Of a stretch of DNA of 64,000 nt, positions 17,470-25,119 are shown piece after piece (positions within the stretch are counted from its first letter, which is position 1; every line of letters starts with the position of its first letter). Source of the stretch: Microbacterium ureisolvens (lineage in GTDB: Bacteria; Actinomycetota; Actinomycetes; Actinomycetales; Microbacteriaceae). The position numbers were made by a program, and so were the translations under genes. The notes beneath the pieces were generated by a model. That model saw only the letters and a list, made by a program, of their open reading frames with translations. It made no database searches and had not been told where the DNA came from. Where the stretch lies: the NCBI RefSeq assembly GCF_019511645.1, contig NZ_JAEUAX010000001.1, positions 620,001-684,000 of the forward strand. Direction: 5' to 3'.

Positions 17470-19287
17470 ATGACGGGGCATGGCCCGCACGACGACGCCG
17501 GGGCGGGGCGCGTCGACGGCACCGAGACGTCCGGCGACTCCCGCGCGCCTCGATCGGGCGAAGCGAACTCGCGGCGCGACTTCCTGAAGCTCGGCGGCGT
17601 CGCCGCCGCCGGCCTGATCGTGGGTGGCGCGGCGGGCGCCGCGGCCGGCGCGTCCATCGGCCACACGATCGGATACCGCGAGGGGTCGGTCGACCTCGCC
17701 GCCCTGCCGCCGCGCTCGGAGCCCGGATTCGACCACATCGTCGTCCTCATGGGCGAGAACCGATCCTTCGACAACCTCCTGGGCTGGCTGTACACGCCCG
17801 ACGACCTGCCGGACGGCACCACCTTCGATGGACTCGCCTTCGGCGACTACGCCAACACCGCCCCCTCCGGCGAGCGCGTCGCGGTGCATGCGTACTCGGG
17901 GCCCACCGACGACGTGATGGCGCGGCCCGACCCGGATCCCGGCGAAGAGTTCCCGCACGTCAACACGCAGCTGTTCGGCGTCGTCGACCCGAAGGACAAC
18001 GCCGCGAGCCAGGTGGGCGACATGGTCGCACCGTTCAACGCCCCGCCGTCCGGCTCCCCACCGACGATGGAGGGCTTTCTCCACGACTACTGGAACAACC
18101 TGACGCGGCTCCGCCACGGCAAGGAGCCCACGATCGAGGAGGCGTCGCACATCATGGGCGGCTTCTCCCCCGAGCAGCTCCCCGTGCTGTCGACCCTCGC
18201 GAGGGGATTCGCGGTCTTCGACGCGTGGTTCGCGGCGGTGCCGTCGCAGACCTACTGCAACCGGTCGTTCTTCCACGCCTCGACATCCCACGGCTTCGTC
18301 ACCAACAAGCACGGCGGCGGCTACGACAAGTGGCTCGACGCGGCTCCCACGCCCACGATCTTCAACCGGCTCGAGGACGCCGGCATCCCGTGGAAGGTGT
18401 ACTTCGACGAGATGCAGCTGGTGTCGCTCACGGGGATCCTGCACGCGCCGGTGCTGGAGCAGTACTGGCGGACGGGGCGCTTCGGGCACATGACCGAGTT
18501 CTTCGAGGAGGCGAAGGCGGGCACGCTCCCGGCCTACGCGTTCATCGAGCCGCGGCTCGTCTACAACCACAACGACTTCCACCCGCCGTTCGGCGCATTG
18601 CGCGAGAGCGAGGTCGACGGCGCCGTCGTGGTGGATTCCGCCGTGTCGGACGTGCGGGCCGGTGAGAAGCTCGTCGCCGACGTCTACGACGCGATCAAGG
18701 CGAGCGCGACGCCGGACGGATCCAACGCGATGAACACGCTGCTGCTCATCACGTTCGACGAGCACGGCGGGACGTACGACCACGTTCCCCCGCCGGCCGC
18801 GACCCCGCCCGTCGCCGACGATGAGCCGGGCGAGATGGGATTCGCGTTCGACCGGCTCGGTGTCCGCGTCCCGGCGATCGCGGTGTCGGCCTACACGCGT
18901 GCCGGCACCATCGTGCACGACGAGATGCATCACGCTGCGGTCGCCGCGACGCTCGCGCGGCTGCACGGGCTGAGCCCGCTGACGCGGAGGGACGCCGAGG
19001 CGCGCGACCTCTTCTCGATCGTGAACCTCGACACGCCGCGCGATGCGGCGACGTGGCCGGTGGTGCACCCGATGTACGTGCCTCCCAACCCCGCCGAGGA
19101 CGAGCTGACCGACCTCAAGGACGGTCCCCACAGGAACAAGCCCCTCAGCCCGCCCGGACGCGGCCTGCTGGGGCTGCTTCTGGCGCGATACGCGGCGGCC
19201 GGCGCCCAGGAGCCGGAGACCTACGCCGAGGCGTACGAAGTGCTGCAGAAGCACGGCCTCGGCCTGTTCTACCCGAAGAAGGATTGA
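17470..19287 (+). CDS. Tat-exported phosphoesterase (phospholipase C / acid phosphatase family)
   Basis: A 605-residue member of the bacterial phosphoesterase family that includes phospholipase C and AcpA. A twin-arginine signal is visible: SRRDFLKLGG near residues 35-44, then a hydrophobic Ala/Gly stretch. Core motifs: DHIVVLMGENRSFDNLLGW (Glu-Asn metal/catalytic region), the AYAFIEPRLVYNHNDFHPP segment and LITFDEHGGTYDHVPPP (second metal motif). It lacks the C-terminal repeats of long Pseudomonas-type phospholipases. It acts outside the membrane on a phosphate ester, perhaps lipid-derived or for phosphate scavenging. It sits between two branched-chain catabolic operons without clear link. 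Terminator follows. Confidence 0.85.
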   Translation: MTGHGPHDDAGAGRVDGTETSGDSRAPRSGEANSRRDFLKLGGVAAAGLIVGGAAGAAAGASIGHTIGYREGSVDLAALPPRSEPGFDHIVVLMGENRSFDNLLGWLYTPDDLPDGTTFDGLAFGDYANTAPSGERVAVHAYSGPTDDVMARPDPDPGEEFPHVNTQLFGVVDPKDNAASQVGDMVAPFNAPPSGSPPTMEGFLHDYWNNLTRLRHGKEPTIEEASHIMGGFSPEQLPVLSTLARGFAVFDAWFAAVPSQTYCNRSFFHASTSHGFVTNKHGGGYDKWLDAAPTPTIFNRLEDAGIPWKVYFDEMQLVSLTGILHAPVLEQYWRTGRFGHMTEFFEEAKAGTLPAYAFIEPRLVYNHNDFHPPFGALRESEVDGAVVVDSAVSDVRAGEKLVADVYDAIKASATPDGSNAMNTLLLITFDEHGGTYDHVPPPAATPPVADDEPGEMGFAFDRLGVRVPAIAVSAYTRAGTIVHDEMHHAAVAATLARLHGLSPLTRRDAEARDLFSIVNLDTPRDAATWPVVHPMYVPPNPAEDELTDLKDGPHRNKPLSPPGRGLLGLLLARYAAAGAQEPETYAEAYEVLQKHGLGLFYPKKD

Positions 19288-19316
19288 TCGGCCGGCCCCG
19301 GAGTGCCGGCCGATCA
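19285..19316. terminator. Bidirectional terminator between phosphoesterase and bkdC
   Basis: Perfect 12-bp inverted repeat TGATCGGCCGGC (19285-19296) with its complement at 19305-19316 and an eight-base loop, overlapping the TGA of the phosphoesterase gene and ending 10 bases before the bkdC stop. Confidence 0.75.
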
Positions 19317-19325
19317 GCGGCCTTC

Positions 19326-20726
19326 TCAGCGCAGCAGCATCGCCCGCCCGGGCTCGCGGAGGACGTCCGCGACGTCGACGAGGAACCGCGACCCCTGCTC
19401 GCCGTCGACCAGCCGGTGGTCGAACGACAGCGCGAGCGTCATCACGTCACGCAGCGCGATCTCGCCGCGGTGCTCCCACGGCTGGCGCCGCACCGCGCCG
19501 AGGGCGAGGATGCCCGCCTCTCCGGGGTTGATGATCGGCGTTCCCGCGTCGACGCCGAACACGCCGACGTTGGTGATCGAGAACGTGCCGCCCATCATGT
19601 CGGCCGGGGCCGTCTTGCCCGCGCGCGCGGTCTCCGCGAGCGCGCGGATGGCGTCGGCCAGTTCGACCAGGGTGAGCTCCTGGGCGTCCCGGATGTTGGG
19701 CACGATCAGACCGCGGCCGGTCGCCGCGGCGATGCCGAGGTTCACGTAGTGGTGCTCGACGATCTCGCCCGCCGCGTCGTCCCATCTCGAGTTGAGACCC
19801 GGGTGGCGACTCAGCGCGAGGCACACCGCCTTCGCGGCGACGGCCATGATCCCGATCCGGTGCTCCTGCAGGTCACGGTCGCCCTTCAGCGATGCGATGA
19901 GCTCGCTGGTGGCGGTCACGTCGACGGTCAGGAACGTGGTGACGTGCGGCGCGCTGAAGGCGCTGCGCACCATGGCGTCGGCCGTCATGCGCCGCACCCC
20001 TCGGATGGGAGTGCGCGTCGTGCGATCGCCCGCGACGGCCGGCACCGGCATCTCGAACGCCTCGACGGGCTCGGGCGAGGCGGCTGCGGTCGTCGCGGCA
20101 CCCACCCGCGTCGCGTACGCCTCGACGTCGGCCCGGGTGATCACGCCGGACGCCCCGCTCGCCTCGACGAGCGCGAGGTCGATGCCCAGCTGCTTCGCGA
20201 ACCGCCGCACCGGCGGCGTCGAACGCGGGCGCTCGACCGGACGCTCGACGACGTCCGCGAACTGGATCGCGTCGTGCGGTGCCGCCTCGAGGACGGCGGT
20301 GTCGGATGCTGCGGCCACCGCGCCCGCGACACGGGCGCGGCGCTGCGGGCGCCCGGCCCCCGTCGGTGCGGCGCCGTAGCCCACGAGGTTGGGCTCGGAC
20401 CTCGCCGGTCCAGCCGGCGCGCTCGTGGCGACCTCGGGGGCGGAGGCCTGCGACTCGGCGGCGGGCGCCGGGGGCGCAGCATCCGTTCCGCCGATGTCGA
20501 AGGAGATCAGCACCGAACCGACCGCGACGATGTCGCCCGCCTCGGCGTGCAGCGCCGTGACGGTGCCGGCATAGGGCGACGGCAGCTCGACGACGGCCTT
20601 CGCGGTCTCGACCTCGGCGATCGTCTGGTTGAGTGCGACGGTGTCGCCCACGGCGACGAGCCACTGCACGAGCTCGGCTTCGGGAAGGCCCTCGCCGAGG
20701 TCGGGGAGACGGAAGTCCTGCGCCAT
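19326..20726 (-). CDS. bkdC: Branched-chain 2-oxoacid dehydrogenase E2 (dihydrolipoyl acyltransferase)
   Basis: A 466-residue E2 core. Domains in order: one lipoyl domain (~1-80) with lipoyl Lys in VETAKAVVE; an Ala/Pro linker; a peripheral subunit-binding domain near 145-180 (VRRFAKQLGIDLALVEASGASG); and a catalytic domain from ~235 with the active-site FDHRLVDGEQGS His/Asp pair. It transfers acyl groups from E1 to CoA. The partner E1 genes directly upstream overlap by a TGATG junction. No E3 (lipoamide dehydrogenase) gene in the window. The single lipoyl domain and bkd gene order favour branched-chain over pyruvate substrates. Confidence 0.93.
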   Translation of the reverse strand: MAQDFRLPDLGEGLPEAELVQWLVAVGDTVALNQTIAEVETAKAVVELPSPYAGTVTALHAEAGDIVAVGSVLISFDIGGTDAAPPAPAAESQASAPEVATSAPAGPARSEPNLVGYGAAPTGAGRPQRRARVAGAVAAASDTAVLEAAPHDAIQFADVVERPVERPRSTPPVRRFAKQLGIDLALVEASGASGVITRADVEAYATRVGAATTAAASPEPVEAFEMPVPAVAGDRTTRTPIRGVRRMTADAMVRSAFSAPHVTTFLTVDVTATSELIASLKGDRDLQEHRIGIMAVAAKAVCLALSRHPGLNSRWDDAAGEIVEHHYVNLGIAAATGRGLIVPNIRDAQELTLVELADAIRALAETARAGKTAPADMMGGTFSITNVGVFGVDAGTPIINPGEAGILALGAVRRQPWEHRGEIALRDVMTLALSFDHRLVDGEQGSRFLVDVADVLREPGRAMLLR

Positions 20727-21736
20727 CAGTCCAGCACCCCGCTCAGGCTGTTCGGCCGGTCCATCACGCGGTCGACGGCGTCTAGGATGCGGTCGAGGTC
20801 GGGCAGATGGTGCTTCTCGAGCTTCGCCGGCGGGTATGGGATGTCATGCCCGGTGACGCGCTGAGGCGCCGCCTCGAGGTAGTTGAAGCAGCGCTCGGTG
20901 ACGCTCGCGACGAGCTCGGCCCCGACGCCCGCCTCGCGCGCGGCCTCATGGGTGACCACGACCCGCCCCGTCTTGCGCACCGACGCCGTCACCGTGCGGT
21001 AGTCCACCGGCGAGATCGAGCGCAGGTCGATGACCTCGATCGAGACGCCGTCGTCCTCGGCGGCGGTCGCGGCGTCCAGCGCCGTCAGCACCTGCGAGCC
21101 GTAGGTCAGGAGCGTGACGTCGCTGCCCTCCCGAGCCACGCGGGCGAGCCCCATCGGCGGGGCGTCCGCGAGCTGGACGTCGAGGTCGACTTCGCCCTTG
21201 GTGTGGTAGAGCCGCTTCGGCTCGAAGTAGACCACGGGGTCGTCGGACGCGATCGCCTGCCGCAGCATGACGTAGGCGTCCTGCGGGTTCGACACCGCGA
21301 TAACGCGCAGGCCGGACGTGTGCACGAAGTACGCCTCGGGTGACTCCGAGTGATGCTCGGCGGCGCCGACCCCGCCGGCCCACGGGATGCGGATCGTGAT
21401 CGGCATCTTCACGTTGCCGCGCGTGCGGTAGTGCAGTTTCGCCACCTGGCACACGATCTGGTCGAAGGCGGGGTACACGAAGCCGTCGAACTGGATCTCG
21501 ACGACGGGCCGATAGCCGCGGAACGCGAGGCCCACGGCGGTGCCCATGATGCCGGCCTCGGCGAGCGGAGTGTCGATGACGCGCTGCGCGCCGAACTGGT
21601 CGAGCAGGCCGTCGGTGATGCGGAACACCCCGCCGAGCTTGCCGATGTCCTCCCCCATGACGAGGACCTTGTCGTCGTCCGCCATCGCGCGGCGGATTCC
21701 CTCGTTGATGGCCTTGGCCATCGTCAACTGCGTCAT
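20726..21736 (-). CDS. bkdB: Branched-chain 2-oxoacid dehydrogenase E1 beta
   Basis: A 336-residue transketolase-like E1 beta. It starts MTQLTMAKAINEGIRRAM and has MGEDIGKLGGVFRITDGLLDQFG, AEAGIMGTAVGLAFRG, IRIPWAGGVGAAEHHSES and a C-terminal VVTHEAAREAGVGAE region. With E1 alpha it binds thiamine diphosphate and decarboxylates the oxoacids of Val, Leu and Ile. ATG 21736 is used; a GTG at 21742 overlaps the E1 alpha stop as GTGA and would add two residues. Confidence 0.93.
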   Translation of the reverse strand: MTQLTMAKAINEGIRRAMADDDKVLVMGEDIGKLGGVFRITDGLLDQFGAQRVIDTPLAEAGIMGTAVGLAFRGYRPVVEIQFDGFVYPAFDQIVCQVAKLHYRTRGNVKMPITIRIPWAGGVGAAEHHSESPEAYFVHTSGLRVIAVSNPQDAYVMLRQAIASDDPVVYFEPKRLYHTKGEVDLDVQLADAPPMGLARVAREGSDVTLLTYGSQVLTALDAATAAEDDGVSIEVIDLRSISPVDYRTVTASVRKTGRVVVTHEAAREAGVGAELVASVTERCFNYLEAAPQRVTGHDIPYPPAKLEKHHLPDLDRILDAVDRVMDRPNSLSGVLD

Positions 21737-21738
21737 CG

Positions 21739-22863
21739 TCACGCCCCCTCGGCCACCGGTGCGAACCCGTCGAGGTACGCGCCGAACCACTCGCGCTGCT
21801 CGGCGAGGCCCGAGTGGGGCTCCGCGTAGACGTTGTCGAGCACCGTGAGCGGGTCGCGGGTCTTCGCCGTCATCGCCGCCTCGCGCACGGCGGCCGCCAG
21901 CGCGTCGGCGTCCGCCTCGACGCTCGCGACGAACGCCTCGTCGAACTCGCCGCGGGACCGCAGCAGGGCCTCGACACGCGCGATGGGGTCGCGGCGCCGC
22001 CACGCCTCGACCTCGTCCTTGTCGCGGTATCGGGTCGGGTCGTCGGACGTCGTGTGCGGACCCATGCGGTACGTGACCGCCTCGATGAACGCGGGCCCGT
22101 TGCCGCGGCGAGCGTTGTCGAGCGCCCAGCGCATCGCGGCGAAGCAGGCGAGCACGTCGTTGCCGTCGACGCGCATGCTCGGGATGCCGAAGCCCGGCGC
22201 CCGCCCGGCGATCGGGAACTTCGCCTGCACCGTGACGGGCTCCGAGATCGCCCACTGGTTGTTGGTGCACACGAACACGACGGGTGCGCGGAAGGACGAG
22301 GCGAAGACCATCGCCTCGTTGACGTCGCCCTGGCTGGAGGCGCCGTCGCCGAAGTACGCCACCGAGACCTGGTCGGTGCCGTCACGCTGCACGCCCATCG
22401 CGTAGCCGACCGCGTGCAGCGCCTGCGCGCCGATGATGATCTGCTGCGTCGCCGTGTTGATGTCGTAGGGGTTGTAGGTCGAGTGCTCCTCGCCGCGCCA
22501 GGCGAGCACGAAGTCCGCGGGCTTGCCCCCGCGGGCGTAGACCACGCCGGTCTCGCGGTAGCTCGGGAAGGCGAAGTCGTCGGCGCGGAGGGCGCGGGCG
22601 GTGCCGATCTGGGTCGCCTCCTGCCCCTGGCACGGCGGCCACAGGCCCAGCTGGCCCTGCCGCTGCAGGGCGACGCCCTCGGTGTCGACACGCCGCAGGA
22701 GCACCATGTCGCGGTACAGACCGCGCAGTGTCGCGGCGTCGACGTCGATCACCCAGCGATCGAGCTCGGAGTCGGCGATGCGCTCGCCGTCGGGGGTCAG
22801 CAGCCGTGCGACATCATCGATGTCGGTGGCGAGATCCGCTGTGGGTGTCAGGGTGTGCGTCAT
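21739..22863 (-). CDS. bkdA: Branched-chain 2-oxoacid dehydrogenase E1 alpha
   Basis: A 374-residue thiamine-diphosphate subunit. The cofactor motif runs from FGDGASSQGDVNEA to the paired Asn in CTNNQWAIS (GDG-N~26-NN). The phosphorylation-loop region is YRMGPHTTSDDPTRYR. The frame is open to 22938, but AGGAG lies eight bases before the ATG at 22863, which is taken as start. First gene of bkdABC, divergent from an Lrp regulator. A TACCGT −10 (22938-22943) gives a ~68-base leader with a hairpin next to the ribosome site. Confidence 0.93.
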   Translation of the reverse strand: MTHTLTPTADLATDIDDVARLLTPDGERIADSELDRWVIDVDAATLRGLYRDMVLLRRVDTEGVALQRQGQLGLWPPCQGQEATQIGTARALRADDFAFPSYRETGVVYARGGKPADFVLAWRGEEHSTYNPYDINTATQQIIIGAQALHAVGYAMGVQRDGTDQVSVAYFGDGASSQGDVNEAMVFASSFRAPVVFVCTNNQWAISEPVTVQAKFPIAGRAPGFGIPSMRVDGNDVLACFAAMRWALDNARRGNGPAFIEAVTYRMGPHTTSDDPTRYRDKDEVEAWRRRDPIARVEALLRSRGEFDEAFVASVEADADALAAAVREAAMTAKTRDPLTVLDNVYAEPHSGLAEQREWFGAYLDGFAPVAEGA

Positions 22864-22882
22864 CGTCATCACTCCTCTTGCC

Positions 22883-22901
22883 GGCCCCCTCGTGAGGGGC
22901 C
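22883..22901 (-). promoter_or_regulatory. Leader hairpin just upstream of the bkdA ribosome site
   Basis: Stem GGCCCC...GGGGCC with additional TC/GA pairing and one bulged base, ending five bases before the AGGAG of bkdA. It could affect translation of the operon or be neutral. Confidence 0.35.
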
Positions 22902-22937
22902 GCTTGGCGTGTGCCGGCCTCGTCGCCGACTGCTTCA

Positions 22938-22943
22938 ACGGTA
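22938..22943 (-). promoter_or_regulatory. −10 element (TACCGT) of bkdABC
   Basis: TACCGT on the minus strand, with the Lrp-like inverted repeat lying about 20-45 bases upstream, where the −35 region would be. Confidence 0.4.
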
Positions 22944-22960
22944 CGTCCGCATCGCACCTC

Positions 22961-22987
22961 GCTCAAGCATTCGAAGACTTCTTGAGC
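22961..22987. promoter_or_regulatory. Lrp/AsnC-type operator (GCTCAAG-N13-CTTGAGC)
   Basis: A 27-base element with perfect 7-bp inverted arms and a partly symmetric, A+T-richer core in the bkdA-lrp intergenic region. A smaller palindrome GTTGACAAC follows at 22990-22998. Position suits shared control of both divergent genes. Confidence 0.55.
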
Positions 22988-23019
22988 ATGTTGACAACTC
23001 GTGGCTACCAAATGCGTGC

Positions 23020-23025
23020 TAACGT
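23020..23025 (+). promoter_or_regulatory. −10 element (TAACGT) of the lrp gene
   Basis: TAACGT on the plus strand, eight bases before the ATG at 23034, consistent with a leaderless mRNA. A TTGACA at 22991-22996 lies too far (23 bases) to be a standard −35 for it. Confidence 0.4.
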
Positions 23026-23033
23026 TTCGCACT

Positions 23034-23507
23034 ATGAGTGCCCTGGATCACGTCGACCTCGAGCTGCTCGCAGCGCTCTCCGCCGACCCCCGCGCGACCG
23101 TCGTCGCACTCGCCGAACGGCTCGGCCTCTCGCGCAACACCGTCCAGGCGCGCATGTCGCGACTGGAGAAGGCGGGGGTCTTCCTGTCGTACGAGCGAGC
23201 CATCTCGTCTGCCTCACTCGGGTTCCCGATCGAGGCCTTCATCAGCGTCATCGTGCGGCAGGCCGACCTGCCCCGCATCGCCGTCGAACTCGCCCGCGTC
23301 CCCGAGGTCGTCCAGGCTCACGGCCTGTCCGGTCAGGTGGATCTGCTGGTTCGGGTCGCGTGCCGCGACACCCAGCACCTCTTCGACACCGACGCCCGCA
23401 TCCTCGCGATCGAGGGCGTCGAGCGCACGGAGACCTCTCTGGTCATGGGCGAGGTCATCGCCCACCGCGTGACTCCGCTCATGGAGCTGGCACGACGGGA
23501 GTCGTAG
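23034..23507 (+). CDS. Lrp/AsnC-family transcriptional regulator (bkd regulator)
   Basis: A 157-residue feast/famine regulator. N-terminal helix-turn-helix in residues ~1-55 (LDHVDLELLAALSADPRATVVALAERLGLSRNTVQARMSRLEKAG) and a C-terminal RAM-type ligand/oligomer domain (EAFISVIVRQADLPRIAVELARVPEV). Divergent from bkdABC and facing an inverted repeat, it probably senses a branched-chain amino acid or oxoacid and controls the operon, as BkdR does elsewhere. Start at the ATG 23034, not the upstream frame. Its last 29 bases overlap the 3' end of the convergent DMT gene. Confidence 0.9.
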   Translation: MSALDHVDLELLAALSADPRATVVALAERLGLSRNTVQARMSRLEKAGVFLSYERAISSASLGFPIEAFISVIVRQADLPRIAVELARVPEVVQAHGLSGQVDLLVRVACRDTQHLFDTDARILAIEGVERTETSLVMGEVIAHRVTPLMELARRES

Positions 23508-24498
23508 CCGCCGGCCCCTTGGGGTTGCCCGTCGATGCGGCGTCGGCGCGCACCAGCACCACGCCCACGAGGATCAGTGCGCCGCCGGCGAACTGAACGG
23601 GTGCGGGCACCTCGGCGAGGAAGATCCACGCGAACATCAGGGCGAACAGCACTTCCGACAGCCCGACGAACGAGGCCACGCGCGAGCCGATGCGCGGGAC
23701 CGCCATCACTCCCAGCGCGTAGCCGAGCGTCGTCGCGATCGCGGCGACCCAGCCGAGCGGCATCCACCACGGAACCTCCACGCCGGCGAGCACCACGTCG
23801 ACGGCAGGAGCGTCGAACGGCATGATCCCGGTGAGGCACAGCACGCCCATGACGATCGCACCGGTGATGAGACCACTCGCGGCCAGTGCGAGCGGGGGCA
23901 GGTCGTCGCCGGCTCGCTCCGAGATCACGAAATAGGCGCACACGCACACGGCTGCGGCGAGGGCGAGCAGGGTTCCGATCAGGTCGAACGAAGCGCCCGA
24001 GATGTCGACGACGAGCACCAGCCCGACCATCGCCACCGCGGACCCCCACAGCACGAGCGCCGACGGCGCCTTGCGCGTGCGCACCCACACGGCCGCGACG
24101 AGCATCACCGGGGCGAGGTACTGGATCAGCAGGGCCACGGCCACGGGCATCCGCTGCATCGCCGAGAAGAAGAAGAGCTGGCAGCCGAGGACCGGCATCA
24201 GCCCGAACCCGACGATGAGTCGCCAGTGGCGCTTCAGGAAGCCGCGCTGCCGCTTCATCGCCAGCAACAGCGCCGGGGAGAGCACCAGACCTGCGACTCC
24301 CATGCGCACGAGCAGCGCCGCCCCCAGCGACCAGCCGGCCTCGAGGAGCGGCTTCACGAAGGGTCCGCTCGACGAGAACGCCAAGGCCGAGGCGACACCC
24401 ATCAGCAGTCCGGTGGTGCGCATGCGCGCACTCGTGGCGAACGCCGCGCTCGGGGCGATGACGGGAAGTGACGCGGTCGAGGCGGTCATGGGCGGCAT
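23479..24498 (-). CDS. EamA/DMT-family transporter
   Basis: A 339-residue membrane protein with about ten hydrophobic helices and two EamA repeats (PFVKPLLEAGWSLGAALLVRMG in the first; WMPLGWVAAIATTLGYALG and LSEVLFALMFAWIFLAEVPAPVQFAGGALILVGV in the second). Family members export amino acids or other metabolites. The start is ATG 24498 or 24489. Divergent from the CGNR regulator with overlapping −10 elements, and its 3' end overlaps lrp by 29 bases antisense. Proximity to bkd and Lrp hints at amino acid export, but this is an inference. Confidence 0.88.
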   Translation of the reverse strand: MPPMTASTASLPVIAPSAAFATSARMRTTGLLMGVASALAFSSSGPFVKPLLEAGWSLGAALLVRMGVAGLVLSPALLLAMKRQRGFLKRHWRLIVGFGLMPVLGCQLFFFSAMQRMPVAVALLIQYLAPVMLVAAVWVRTRKAPSALVLWGSAVAMVGLVLVVDISGASFDLIGTLLALAAAVCVCAYFVISERAGDDLPPLALAASGLITGAIVMGVLCLTGIMPFDAPAVDVVLAGVEVPWWMPLGWVAAIATTLGYALGVMAVPRIGSRVASFVGLSEVLFALMFAWIFLAEVPAPVQFAGGALILVGVVLVRADAASTGNPKGPAATTPVVPAP

Positions 24499-24523
24499 CC
24501 GGCTGTCAGGGGTGAAGACTGCT

Positions 24524-24529
24524 TACACT
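24524..24529 (+). promoter_or_regulatory. −10 element (TACACT) of the CGNR gene, overlapping a divergent promoter
   Basis: TACACT on plus; a minus-strand TACTGT (24534-24539) for the DMT gene lies directly beside it, so the two promoters overlap and would compete. Confidence 0.4.
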
Positions 24530-24564
24530 GGTGACAGTAGCCGAACGGCATGTCAGGAGTCAAC

Positions 24565-25119
24565 GTGGTTTTCATTCATGACACGCAGCAGAATCTGCGC
24601 GCCGCGTCGTACCTCGTCAACACGATGCCCGGCTTCGACGGCGAGGACACCCTGGCGACCCTCGAGGACTTCGACGACTACCTCCGGGTCAATCCCTACA
24701 CCGGCACGATCCGTCGCGACGAGGAGGAGCTGGCGGCCGTCCGCGCGGTGCGTCCGCGCCTGCGCCAGCTGTGGGAGGTCGACCGCGAGGGAGCGGTCCC
24801 GTTGGTCAACGAGATGCTCCGCGACGGTCGGGCGCTCCCCCGGCTCGTGATCCATGACGACTTCGACTGGCACATCCACGCCACGAGCGACGACGCGCCC
24901 CTCGCGACCCGCATCCTCGTGGAGGCGGCGCTGGCGTTCGTGGACGTCATCCGCGCCGACGAGTACGGCCGCGTGCGCGTCTGCGCGGCCGACGACTGCG
25001 ACGGCGTGTACGTCGACTTCTCGAAGAACGGCTCGAAGCGCTACTGCGACACCGGCAACTGCGGCAACCGCATGAACGTCAACGCGTACCGGCGTCGGAA
25101 GGCGCGAGAAACCGCGTGA
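24565..25119 (+). CDS. CGNR zinc-finger regulator (ABATE domain)
   Basis: A 184-residue protein with an N-terminal ABATE-type domain (~1-125) and a C-terminal CGNR zinc finger: CAADDC, then CDTGNCGNRMNVNAYRRR, giving two C-x4-C pairs and the name motif. Such proteins are predicted stress-linked transcription factors. The start is set at GTG 24565 (VVFIHDTQQNL), because AGGAG at 24555-24559 is five bases upstream; an ATG at 24550 would place the ribosome site inside the coding sequence. Divergent from the DMT transporter, which it may regulate. Its end overlaps the hydrolase gene by 41 bases antisense. Confidence 0.88.
   Translation: MVFIHDTQQNLRAASYLVNTMPGFDGEDTLATLEDFDDYLRVNPYTGTIRRDEEELAAVRAVRPRLRQLWEVDREGAVPLVNEMLRDGRALPRLVIHDDFDWHIHATSDDAPLATRILVEAALAFVDVIRADEYGRVRVCAADDCDGVYVDFSKNGSKRYCDTGNCGNRMNVNAYRRRKARETA

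Noticed and set aside
22991..22996. TTGACA as −35 of lrp
   Set aside because: Distance to the TAACGT element is 23 bases, too far for a standard promoter; it is more likely part of the GTTGACAAC palindrome.
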